From NCBI GenBank assembly GCA_009925965.1, contig RFPW01000119.1:1-6718 (forward strand): 6,718 nucleotides of DNA, in the 5' to 3' direction. The notes beneath the pieces are model-generated. The model searched no databases and had not been told where the DNA came from. It saw only the letters and a list, made by a program, of their open reading frames with translations. The DNA is from Betaproteobacteria bacterium. Its GTDB lineage: Bacteria > Pseudomonadota > Gammaproteobacteria > Burkholderiales > Burkholderiaceae_E. Positions 1 to 5,150 of this stretch are shown one piece after another; the stretch's first letter is position 1; the number at the start of each line of letters is the position of its first letter. The translations under genes and the position numbers were made by a program.

Positions 1-74
1 GGTGGCGTGGACGCGCACTCTTTCATGACGTTCGGGCTACGCACGAGGAATGAAAAGTGTGCGGCTTCGCCACT
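1..74. other. Long imperfect hairpin at the left edge
   Basis: Bases 1-26 pair with 50-74 almost end to end. There are three blocks: 1-7 with 68-74, 12-19 with 56-63, and 21-26 with 50-55. They are interrupted by one bulged C at 20 and mismatches at 8/67 and 11/64. I count about 20 Watson-Crick pairs and 3 G-T wobbles around a 23-base loop (27-49). No T-run follows on either strand, so a standard intrinsic terminator is not supported. It could be the 3' structure of an upstream transcript, a dispersed REP-type element or a small-RNA part. The window edge may cut it. The pairing is seen; the role is unknown. Confidence 0.5.
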
Positions 75-89
75 CACGTATCAGGCCCT

Positions 90-187
90 GCCCACGGGTT
101 GCTGACGGGTTACCCAAGGTCGCCCGCGGGTTCCCTGAGGTTTGCCCGCGGGTTCCCTGAGGTTTTTCTCCGTGCTGCCTACGGGTT
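90..187. repeat. Degenerate 11-bp-period tandem array with an exact 22-bp duplication
   Basis: Nine units of 10-11 bases run from 90 to 187. The clearest are GCCCACGGGTT (90-100), GCTGACGGGTT (101-111), GCCCGCGGGTT (122-132 and 144-154) and GCCTACGGGTT (177-187). These alternate with diverged units such as CCCTGAGGTTT (133-143 and 155-165). Bases 122-143 and 144-165 are identical 22-bp copies. Each GCCCGCGGGTT unit contains the 8-bp palindrome CCCGCGGG. The period is close to one helical turn, so the palindromes lie on one face of the DNA. A 71-codon minus-strand reading frame (37-252) crosses the array, but it is repetitive and I do not regard it as a gene. The function is unknown: a minisatellite or a phased protein-binding array. 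Confidence 0.8.
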
Positions 188-222
188 CCCCCGTCATCTC
201 CCCAACCTCCCCAACACTCCCC
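188..222 (-). promoter_or_regulatory. Predicted G-quadruplex motif (minus strand)
   Basis: The plus strand has C tracts at 188-192, 200-203, 209-212 and 219-222, separated by 7, 5 and 6 bases. Read on the minus strand this is four runs of at least four G with short loops, which meets the usual intramolecular G-quadruplex pattern. The plus strand could form an i-motif. It ends 50 bases before the transporter start, on the template strand of that gene, so it could affect transcription into it. The motif is seen; folding and function in the cell are inferred. Confidence 0.55.
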
Positions 223-272
223 GGTAGACTCCCAGAACTCCGATTCCAACACTCAAATTAGAAGATAGGTCG

Positions 273-1142
273 ATGGGCGCATTTGTCTGGATGATTGGCG
301 CACTGTTTTCGTTCTGCGTAATGGCGGTCGCCGCCCGAGAATTGTCTGGCGGTATCAGCACGGCCGAGACGCTATTTGTTCGAAGTGTCATCGGAATCAT
401 CATCGTCAGCAGCCTGATTATTCGAAAGGGTGATTTCTCACTGTTCAGAACGAAGCGGATCGGCCTCCATATCGGCCGAGGATTGTGTCATTTTGTTGGA
501 CAATACGGCTGGTTTGTAAGCATTGGATTGCTGCCGCTGGCGCAGGTCTTTGCGCTGGAATTTACGACCCCGCTTTGGACTCTGATTATTGCGTCCATTT
601 TTCTCAAGGAATCACCAACCCTCAAGAAGGCCGCGGCCATTATTCTGGGCTTCGGAGGGGTGTATCTGATCCTTGACCCGGGCCGTGAAATTATCGATTC
701 AGCGTCGTTGATCATGATCGTCGCCGCGATTTTCTTTTCCTTGACCTTTGTTTGTTCCAAGGCGCTTAGTCGAACCGAGCACCCACTGACTGTTCTGTTT
801 TTTATGTGCCTGATTCAGGCGCCCATCGGTTTAGCACTCGGTCTTAAATCGTTTGTGGTTCCCAATTCAATGCAATGTGCCTGGTTACTTTTGGTGGGAG
901 TAACCTCACTGACAGGCCATTTTTGTATCTCGAGCGCCATGGCAAAGGCCGATGCCAGCGTGGTCGTTACACTTGATTTTTTGCGCCTACCGCTGATCAC
1001 GGCTGTCGGGGTGATCGGTTATCAAGAGCCCTTCAAACCCATGCTCGTGGTCGGCGCGGGTTTGATGTTAATCGGCAATCTGATCAACATCTACCCGAAC
1101 CGCGCGGCATCATTGCTGAAAGCGCAACGACAAGAGAACTGA
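273..1142 (+). CDS. DMT-superfamily transporter, two EamA domains
   Basis: Inner-membrane secondary transporter of the drug/metabolite family, likely exporting or importing a small metabolite; the sequence does not give the substrate. The 289 residues fit the usual 280-300 and a ten-helix topology built from two EamA halves (about 1-134 and 145-273). Family-like landmarks are a short charged stretch after helix 2 (RKGDF, 51-55), GRGLCHF (68-74), the LPLAQVFALEFTTPL segment (87-101), FLKES (110-114) closing the first half, and GYQEP (249-253) in the matching place of the second half. The ATG at 273 puts a hydrophobic helix right at the N-terminus, as is typical; an AGG three bases upstream and GAAG farther up are weak ribosome-binding candidates. 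Its DNA is poorer in G+C than the receptor next door (one sampled 60-base line counts 30 against 42 G+C), which may reflect a separate history. The last 33 bases overlap the receptor gene tail-to-tail, leaving no room for a terminator between them. Confidence 0.93.
   Translation: MGAFVWMIGALFSFCVMAVAARELSGGISTAETLFVRSVIGIIIVSSLIIRKGDFSLFRTKRIGLHIGRGLCHFVGQYGWFVSIGLLPLAQVFALEFTTPLWTLIIASIFLKESPTLKKAAAIILGFGGVYLILDPGREIIDSASLIMIVAAIFFSLTFVCSKALSRTEHPLTVLFFMCLIQAPIGLALGLKSFVVPNSMQCAWLLLVGVTSLTGHFCISSAMAKADASVVVTLDFLRLPLITAVGVIGYQEPFKPMLVVGAGLMLIGNLINIYPNRAASLLKAQRQEN
1110..1142. other. Convergent 33-bp coding overlap (transporter / receptor)
   Basis: The transporter stop TGA is at 1140-1142 and the receptor stop (TCA on the plus strand) at 1110-1112, so the two genes share 33 bases at their 3' ends on opposite strands. 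The shared bases encode the hydrophilic tail SLLKAQRQEN of the transporter and SVLLSLRFQQ, the last beta strand, of the receptor. No hairpin with a T-run separates them, so transcripts probably run into each other or end inside the opposite gene. Confidence 0.9.
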
Positions 1143-3173
1143 TCGCCCACCTGCAATCGAGCTGTCTTTCAAGAAGCTGGTGTGATCCCGAATCACAGCA
1201 TTGGTTAGGTTTCGTCCGGTCAACTGGACTTGCCAGTTTGGAGCCAGGGTCCAGCCTAGCCAGGCGTCGATTCGAGTCCACCCTGGCGTTGGCGTTTCCT
1301 CAATGGCCACTCGACTGACCCGTCGGGCGCTCAAGGCCTCAAGTCTTGCGGACAAGTTGCCGTCTCGCCAGGCTGCAGCCCATCGCCAACGCTGAGCCGG
1401 AATTCGAGGCAACGGCGCGCCAGTCTGATCGGTTAACCGGACTTGGTCATAACCTCCCTCGAGGTTCAGGCGCTTGGCACCGCGCTCCCACGCTGTCCAG
1501 GTGAAATCAATTTCGGCGCCACGCGACTGCGCAGCGCCCGAACCAAAGGCCGCAGTGGCGGTGGATTCGCCATCGATAGGGTGGTAAGTCTCCCCGGTGC
1601 TCCGCAAGCTGATGAATCGGTTGAAGCGTTGCTCGAAAATGTCGAGGCGCAGCCTTAGCGGTCCAACCGATTGACGCAGGCCAAGGTTCCAGCCGTTTGA
1701 TTGCTCGGGCTTCAGGCTAGGGTCACCTACTTCGTAGGTCGCGGTTGCCGTATGAACGCCGTCCGCGAGCAGTTCCTGAGCGTTGGGTGCGCGCTCGCTG
1801 TGACTCAGGTGCGCGGTCAGCGTTGTCGTCGGCGAGGCGGACCACACTGCCCCGGTCGAGAAGTTTCGAAGCGAGAATTGACGATCGATGGCATCCACCC
1901 GGATTGGACCGGCCTCACTCTGCATCGAAACCCGCTCGATCCGGCCCCCCGCTTCGACCCGCAGTGACTTCACGAGCGTACGATCGACCAGAGCGTACAG
2001 CGCTGATTGTTCACCGCGGTTCACTGGTAAGAACGCTTCTTCGCCGGTCACCCGGAGGGTTTGAGTTCCCCATTGCCCGCCGATCACCCAGCGGGCCGGG
2101 CCCAATTGGCGATTCCACTCAATGCGCCCATCACCGCCTTGATGACGGAATTCAGTGCCCACGACATCACCAGCAAGCTCTGCATGCCGGTACTGACTCA
2201 AAGCCCCCGCGATTGAAAGCGTCCCTCCTGCAACTCCGGACTGACGGGCGGACAGGTTGAGGCGGGTCTGGACCAGGTCGATTGCAATGGGCACCCCATC
2301 TTCGAAGAGCGTCGTCCCATACCGTTGTGAATTTTGGGATAGCGCAAGTCCAAAAAAGCCTTCTGCCTCGGTTCGAGCGATTCCGAATGTGACGCCCTGT
2401 GCGTTGGCCGCGCTGTTGGGGAGACGCCCCGAAAGATCCCGGGCTGCATCGGGTTGCGCTGATCGCAAGACCGGCACCCTTGAGAATCCGGGGATACTCA
2501 AATCAGACGACCTGCGCGCGAGCGCGTCGGCATGCCAGGCAATGCGACCATTGCCTCCGTCAAGCCGAAAGATCCCCGCCGACTCGTGAGCCGCGCCCCC
2601 TTGACGAACGTCGGCTTGGCTCGAAAAACTCTCGATCGGTACCTCTGGGATTCGACCGTCAATTAAATTGACCACGCCACCAATGGCGCCTCCGCCAAAG
2701 CGCAAGGCGGCGGGTCCCCGCAAGACCTCGACGCGGTCGATGAGCAACGACTCGGCCGCAACAGCATGGTCGGGCGATGCCGCCGAAGCATCGAGTATGG
2801 GCACCCCATTGCTCAAGACCTTAAGCCGGTCACCGTCCAATCCGCGAACGATGGGTCGACTGGCATTTGGCCCGAACGCGCTCGCTGAAACGCCAGGAAG
2901 GCCTGACAACATCTCGCCGATACTGACCGCGCGCCGAGCGTCAAGCCGAGAACCCGTCAGTACCTGCGCAGGCGCAGCCAACTCGTCTTCCGTCCCAGGT
3001 ATCGGATGCGCAGTAACGATCACCGATTCGAGTTCGGCAGACCGCGTTGGGATCTCGGTTGATAACGATTCAGCGGCATCAGCCGGCGGGTTAAGAATCA
3101 GACACAACGCCCAACACATCGTAAAAGCGCGGGTGCTCGCGGCAGCTCGCGCGGCTGAAACAACAGCTCTCAT
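1110..3173 (-). CDS. ZnuD-like TonB-dependent outer-membrane receptor
   Basis: Outer-membrane beta-barrel that takes up a scarce nutrient using energy from TonB-ExbB-ExbD; it most resembles zinc receptor ZnuD. The 687 residues start with a signal peptide (hydrophobic part about 18-29, cleavage near ADA-A, about 33-35), then a TonB box ESVIVTA (49-55), a plug (about 65-175) with GLPGVSASAFGPNASRPIVRG, ASPDHAV (132-138) and VEVLRGP (148-154), then the barrel. ZnuD-type signatures from memory are VIRGL..R.KVL.NG, DAS..SPDHAV, VGDPSLKPE (482-490) and HTSFL (664-668). The start has a good ribosome site (AGAGGA seven bases before ATG). Oddities: the region after SQRYG (282-286), where ZnuD carries a His/Cys-rich zinc-binding loop, is short and has no His or Cys; the mature protein has no Cys at all; and the C-terminus is FQQ rather than a final aromatic residue. 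Receptor class is secure; the zinc substrate is inferred and open to doubt. Confidence 0.93.
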   Translation of the reverse strand: MRAVVSAARAAASTRAFTMCWALCLILNPPADAAESLSTEIPTRSAELESVIVTAHPIPGTEDELAAPAQVLTGSRLDARRAVSIGEMLSGLPGVSASAFGPNASRPIVRGLDGDRLKVLSNGVPILDASAASPDHAVAAESLLIDRVEVLRGPAALRFGGGAIGGVVNLIDGRIPEVPIESFSSQADVRQGGAAHESAGIFRLDGGNGRIAWHADALARRSSDLSIPGFSRVPVLRSAQPDAARDLSGRLPNSAANAQGVTFGIARTEAEGFFGLALSQNSQRYGTTLFEDGVPIAIDLVQTRLNLSARQSGVAGGTLSIAGALSQYRHAELAGDVVGTEFRHQGGDGRIEWNRQLGPARWVIGGQWGTQTLRVTGEEAFLPVNRGEQSALYALVDRTLVKSLRVEAGGRIERVSMQSEAGPIRVDAIDRQFSLRNFSTGAVWSASPTTTLTAHLSHSERAPNAQELLADGVHTATATYEVGDPSLKPEQSNGWNLGLRQSVGPLRLRLDIFEQRFNRFISLRSTGETYHPIDGESTATAAFGSGAAQSRGAEIDFTWTAWERGAKRLNLEGGYDQVRLTDQTGAPLPRIPAQRWRWAAAWRDGNLSARLEALSARRVSRVAIEETPTPGWTRIDAWLGWTLAPNWQVQLTGRNLTNAVIRDHTSFLKDSSIAGGRSVLLSLRFQQ

Positions 3174-3180
3174 GAAAAGG

Positions 3181-3186
3181 TCCTCT
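3181..3186 (-). promoter_or_regulatory. Ribosome-binding site of the receptor gene
   Basis: On the minus strand AGAGGA lies seven bases before the ATG at 3173-3171. It is the only strong Shine-Dalgarno sequence in the three-gene minus-strand group and supports this start over the internal ATG at codon 19, which would leave a signal peptide without a basic N-terminus. It also lets the receptor be translated independently of the small gene upstream. Confidence 0.7.
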
Positions 3187-3208
3187 GATCAAGTCGCACA
3201 GCAGGCGA

Positions 3209-3218
3209 CAGACGTCTG
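3209..3218. promoter_or_regulatory. Perfect 10-bp palindrome CAGACGTCTG upstream of the receptor
   Basis: CAGACGTCTG equals its own reverse complement and lies 35 bases upstream of the receptor ATG. A second small dyad, CTGG-CCCC-TT-GGGG-ACAG, overlaps it at 3216-3233. The position suits an operator or part of a leader structure. It does not resemble the AT-rich Zur operators known from proteobacteria. The palindrome is seen; any regulator is speculation. Confidence 0.35.
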
Positions 3219-3235
3219 GCCCCTTGGGGACAGTA

Positions 3236-3273
3236 GGTCAGGCCAGGCTAGGTGGACTAGGCCTGGTCTGGTC
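3236..3273 (-). other. Strong intercistronic hairpin before the receptor gene
   Basis: Bases 3236-3251 pair with 3257-3273 over 16 positions, with one bulged G at 3260 and three G-T wobbles. The core is CCAGGCTAG against CTA-G-GCCTGG and the loop is 5 bases. It begins three bases after the stop codon of the small gene. No T-run follows on the minus strand, so an intrinsic terminator is doubtful. More likely roles are a processing site or 3'-end stabiliser that sets different levels for the upstream genes and the receptor, or part of a receptor leader. Confidence 0.55.
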
Positions 3274-3276
3274 GGG

Positions 3277-3651
3277 TCAGATCAGAGTGAGAGGCGGCGC
3301 CCTCGCGGGCGGCAGAATTCGTTGCCAGACGACATGACTTGTTAGCGGGGGGGCCGGTTCGAGACGGTAATGGGCCTCGTGCACGGCCATCTCGGGGACA
3401 CCCCCGCAAAGGGCCTGGGCTCCAAGAACACTGTCGAGCCGAAGGCATTCAACTCCCCCCGCAGGGTGTTCATCAAAGGCGCCCGTAAAGATCGTGCTGG
3501 CTGATGAAGCGCTCAGGCCGAGGAGTCTCCCCGCTCCGTGAGCGCCACGGTGCGCGACTGCAAACCACTGGACGCCCAGAACTGCCACCAGCACGCTGAC
3601 GAGCAAAAACTTGCGCCGGGCGCTCACATTTCGGAACAGTTCAGCCCACAC
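3277..3651 (-). CDS. Small secreted or membrane-anchored protein preceding the receptor
   Basis: The function is not known. The 124 residues begin with a basic stretch (RNVSARRK, 7-14), a single hydrophobic segment (about 15-32, FLLVSVLVAVLGVQWF) ending at AVAHRGAHGAG, then a soluble part. This suggests export by an uncleaved anchor or a signal peptide. Histidines at 34, 38 and 62, the stretch EHPAGGVECLRLDSVLGAQALC (61-82, cysteines 69 and 82) and the final PPARAPPLTLI resemble small uncharacterised proteins that, from memory, sit next to TonB-dependent receptor genes in betaproteobacteria. The GTG start (3651-3649) directly follows the TGA of the J-domain gene (TGAGTG), pointing to translational coupling. 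An in-frame GTG at codon 9 is an alternative start; neither has a good ribosome site. Metal binding in the periplasm is inferred from the His/Cys residues and the neighbour only. Confidence 0.7.
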   Translation of the reverse strand: MWAELFRNVSARRKFLLVSVLVAVLGVQWFAVAHRGAHGAGRLLGLSASSASTIFTGAFDEHPAGGVECLRLDSVLGAQALCGGVPEMAVHEAHYRLEPAPPLTSHVVWQRILPPARAPPLTLI

Positions 3652-5118
3652 TCAAAAGCTCGCAGGATCCAGTTCGTTAAAAGGACGATCGCCATTCTTG
3701 GTCAAAACGTTTGCCGGTGCAAGGTCCACGACGATGCGCGTTGAGCGGTCAGGGTCCGCCTTAAACGGCATCGAGATACTCGATACAAAGTACTGCGTTT
3801 GCGGGCCAAACCGCGCCGTCTCACCCTGCCAGGTCTGACCTGAAGCCACCTTCGCTCGATACGCGCCAGGCGGCACGGCAATCTCGACCGTATCGCCGGA
3901 ACGAACGAAGAGACCCAAGATCTCAGACTCGTCGCTCGCTCGTAACAACTTTAACCATTTGTGGGACCCCACGGGGTTCACGACTTTCAGGGTAATGTTT
4001 GACGAAGCTTGGCTGACCGAGCGATGGTTGGCCGAGCCTTGGTTGGCCGATTGTTCAATCGCAAAGGAGCTATTGGTGCCGGACGGGTTTGCGTCGACGG
4101 GGCGAAAAACCCCACTCGGCGGCAGAATGAAGCCGGGGGCCTGAAACGTCATTGGTCGGGGCGGAGAATGAACTGGGTCTTGGGGCTGATGTGCATTTAG
4201 GTTGGCGTCACCGTTCGTCGAGAACATTAGACCAATCCCAGACGTGACGAGGACTGCAAAGCAAGCGGTGATGAGAGCCTGCGCGATGGTTCGCCGGTCG
4301 CTCCAACTTCGGTAGGCCTTGAGAAACGTTCGTTTTGAGCGACCCGCATAGGCATCCATCAAGTCGCCGAGGCTTTGGGCGAGCCCGGCCAAATTGTCGG
4401 CTGAATTGTCGGCTGAATTGTCGGCGGAATTGCCCGGAGGCTTACTGGCGGGAGCCGACCGAACCAAGTCCATCGCCTGTGCGGCCACGGCCAGTGCAAG
4501 CTCGATTTTGCCTGTGTGCGCAAAGTACATGGACTGGCAACCCATCAGGCGGGCATTTTGATGCTCGAAATACCCACCTCGGAAGTTGGCGTAGACCGCA
4601 TGACAGGTACGCGACGGACCGGTGAGGCTCCACCATCCCGTGATCAAACTGGTCGCGGTTGCGAGGACCCCCACGCGAAATTCGCAACGGCCGCAAAACA
4701 CACCCTGGCTCGCCTTGCGATCGGCGCCCCACAGCCAACCGTAGACCGTGTAGAAAACTCTGTAGCGGGGTTGCGCGCTCACCGCCTGGCATCGCGAACA
4801 ACAAATCGGGGCATAGAGCGGCGGCGCCCCGGGCATTGAACGGGACGCTGCATCCTGAGCCTCCCGGACGACCGAATCGGCGTCATATTGCTCGCGTTTT
4901 TTCTCGGCCGACAAGACGGCGTAAGCGTGACTGAGCGCCTGAAACCGGGCCTTGGTGTCGCGTCCAGGATTGCGATCGGGGTGCAATTCCATGGCGAGAG
5001 AGCGATACGCCGCCTTGATTTGCGCCGCGCTGGCACCTGGTTCCAAGCCGAGCGTTCGATAATAGCCAGCGTGATCCCCGTGACCACGGCCACCTTGTTT
5101 GTTTTCGCTTCTACCCAT
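3652..5118 (-). CDS. J-domain protein with zinc-ribbon-like region, one membrane segment and C-terminal beta domain
   Basis: A class III-type Hsp40: the J domain (about 18-80) would stimulate the ATPase of an Hsp70 such as DnaK. It has YYRTLGLEPGAS, helix II IKAAYRSLAMELHPDRN with the obligatory HPD at 46-48, and YAVLS...REQYD. After it come CxxC pairs at C107/C110 and C142/C145, likely a zinc ribbon, then the hydrophobic TSLITGWW segment and conserved-looking NFRGGYFEHQNARL. Residues 231-242 are three NSAD tetrapeptides, from a 12-bp DNA repeat. A hydrophobic segment (about 278-299) follows, then a Pro/Ser/Asn-rich linker with three five-residue repeats. The last domain (about 375-465) contains GLFVRSGDTVEIAVPPGAYRAK and FGPQTQYF, which I recall as a beta-sandwich found in bacterial J and TPR proteins. 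It lacks the Gly/Phe region and the four-repeat zinc finger of true DnaJ. The ATG has no clear ribosome site. It is first in the minus-strand group; client and role are unknown. Confidence 0.85.
   Translation of the reverse strand: MGRSENKQGGRGHGDHAGYYRTLGLEPGASAAQIKAAYRSLAMELHPDRNPGRDTKARFQALSHAYAVLSAEKKREQYDADSVVREAQDAASRSMPGAPPLYAPICCSRCQAVSAQPRYRVFYTVYGWLWGADRKASQGVFCGRCEFRVGVLATATSLITGWWSLTGPSRTCHAVYANFRGGYFEHQNARLMGCQSMYFAHTGKIELALAVAAQAMDLVRSAPASKPPGNSADNSADNSADNLAGLAQSLGDLMDAYAGRSKRTFLKAYRSWSDRRTIAQALITACFAVLVTSGIGLMFSTNGDANLNAHQPQDPVHSPPRPMTFQAPGFILPPSGVFRPVDANPSGTNSSFAIEQSANQGSANHRSVSQASSNITLKVVNPVGSHKWLKLLRASDESEILGLFVRSGDTVEIAVPPGAYRAKVASGQTWQGETARFGPQTQYFVSSISMPFKADPDRSTRIVVDLAPANVLTKNGDRPFNELDPASF
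4007..4051. repeat. Three 15-bp repeats in the J-domain protein linker
   Basis: Three imperfect 15-base units, each with a TTGGCNGA-like core (CTTGGCTGACCGAG at 4008-4021, then 4022-4036 and 4037-4051), encode SANQG, SANHR and SVSQA on the minus strand. The repeats lie in the low-complexity linker just before the C-terminal beta domain. Copy-number change would keep frame and only alter linker length. Confidence 0.6.
4392..4427. repeat. Three 12-bp tandem repeats encoding NSAD
   Basis: AATTGTCGGCTG occurs at 4392-4403 and 4404-4415, then with one change (AATTGTCGGCGG) at 4416-4427; a partial AATTG follows at 4428. On the minus strand it encodes NSAD three times, followed by NLAG. The unit length is a multiple of three, so slippage would vary the protein without breaking it. 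Confidence 0.85.
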
Positions 5119-5127
5119 CGTTAGGAT
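5099..5127 (+). promoter_or_regulatory. Candidate promoter for cho
   Basis: TTGTTT at 5099-5104 and TAGGAT at 5122-5127 are separated by 17 bases, giving a mediocre sigma-70-like pair (3 of 6 and 4 of 6 consensus matches). Transcription would start near 5134, about 15 bases before the GTG. The -35 part lies inside the first codons of the divergent J-domain gene. Weak evidence, chosen because the spacer leaves few alternatives. Confidence 0.25.
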
Positions 5128-5136
5128 TTACCACAG

Positions 5137-5150
5137 ACGATCCCAATCGT
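5137..5150. promoter_or_regulatory. Dyad ACGAT-CCCA-ATCGT across the cho start
   Basis: A perfect 5-bp inverted repeat with a 4-base spacer (5137-5141 and 5146-5150) lies in the 30-bp divergent spacer and runs into the GTG start codon at 5149. An outer pair, CAGAC at 5134-5138 and GTCTG at 5154-5158, adds slightly offset symmetry. A further ATCGT lies at 5117-5121, over the start of the J-domain gene. It could be an operator for either gene. It is not the CTGT-N8-ACAG LexA box. Confidence 0.35.

Noticed and set aside
1..74. Integron attC site
   Set aside because: The bulged stem is reminiscent of a folded attC, but there is no GTTRRRY/RYYYAAC pair at the base of the stem and no integrase or cassette-like ORF beside it.
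37..252. 71-codon minus-strand reading frame across the repeat array
   Set aside because: Its peptide merely reads the 11-bp repeats (GNPRATLGNPSATRGQ), it has no recognisable domain and it contains the G-quadruplex tracts. It is better explained as non-coding repeat DNA.
2287..2809. Repeated interrupted palindrome ATGGG-CAC-CCCAT at 2287-2299 and 2797-2809
   Set aside because: Both copies encode the GVPI motif of the receptor (DGVPIA and NGVPIL), which recurs for protein reasons. A regulatory role is unlikely.
3236..3273. Intrinsic terminator after the small gene
   Set aside because: The stem is strong but is followed on the minus strand by TACTGTCCCC rather than a T-run, so I list it only as a hairpin of unknown role.
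3174..3276. Zur operator or cobalamin riboswitch upstream of the receptor
   Set aside because: No AT-rich TGTTATA-type dyad is present, and the gap is about half the length of a cobalamin riboswitch with no recognisable B12-box.
2668..3345. 225-codon plus-strand reading frame antisense to the receptor
   Set aside because: It lies opposite the signal peptide and plug of a clear receptor gene, is low-complexity, and shows no domain. It is a typical antisense open frame in high-G+C DNA. The same holds for the 171-codon plus-strand frame at 1745-2260.
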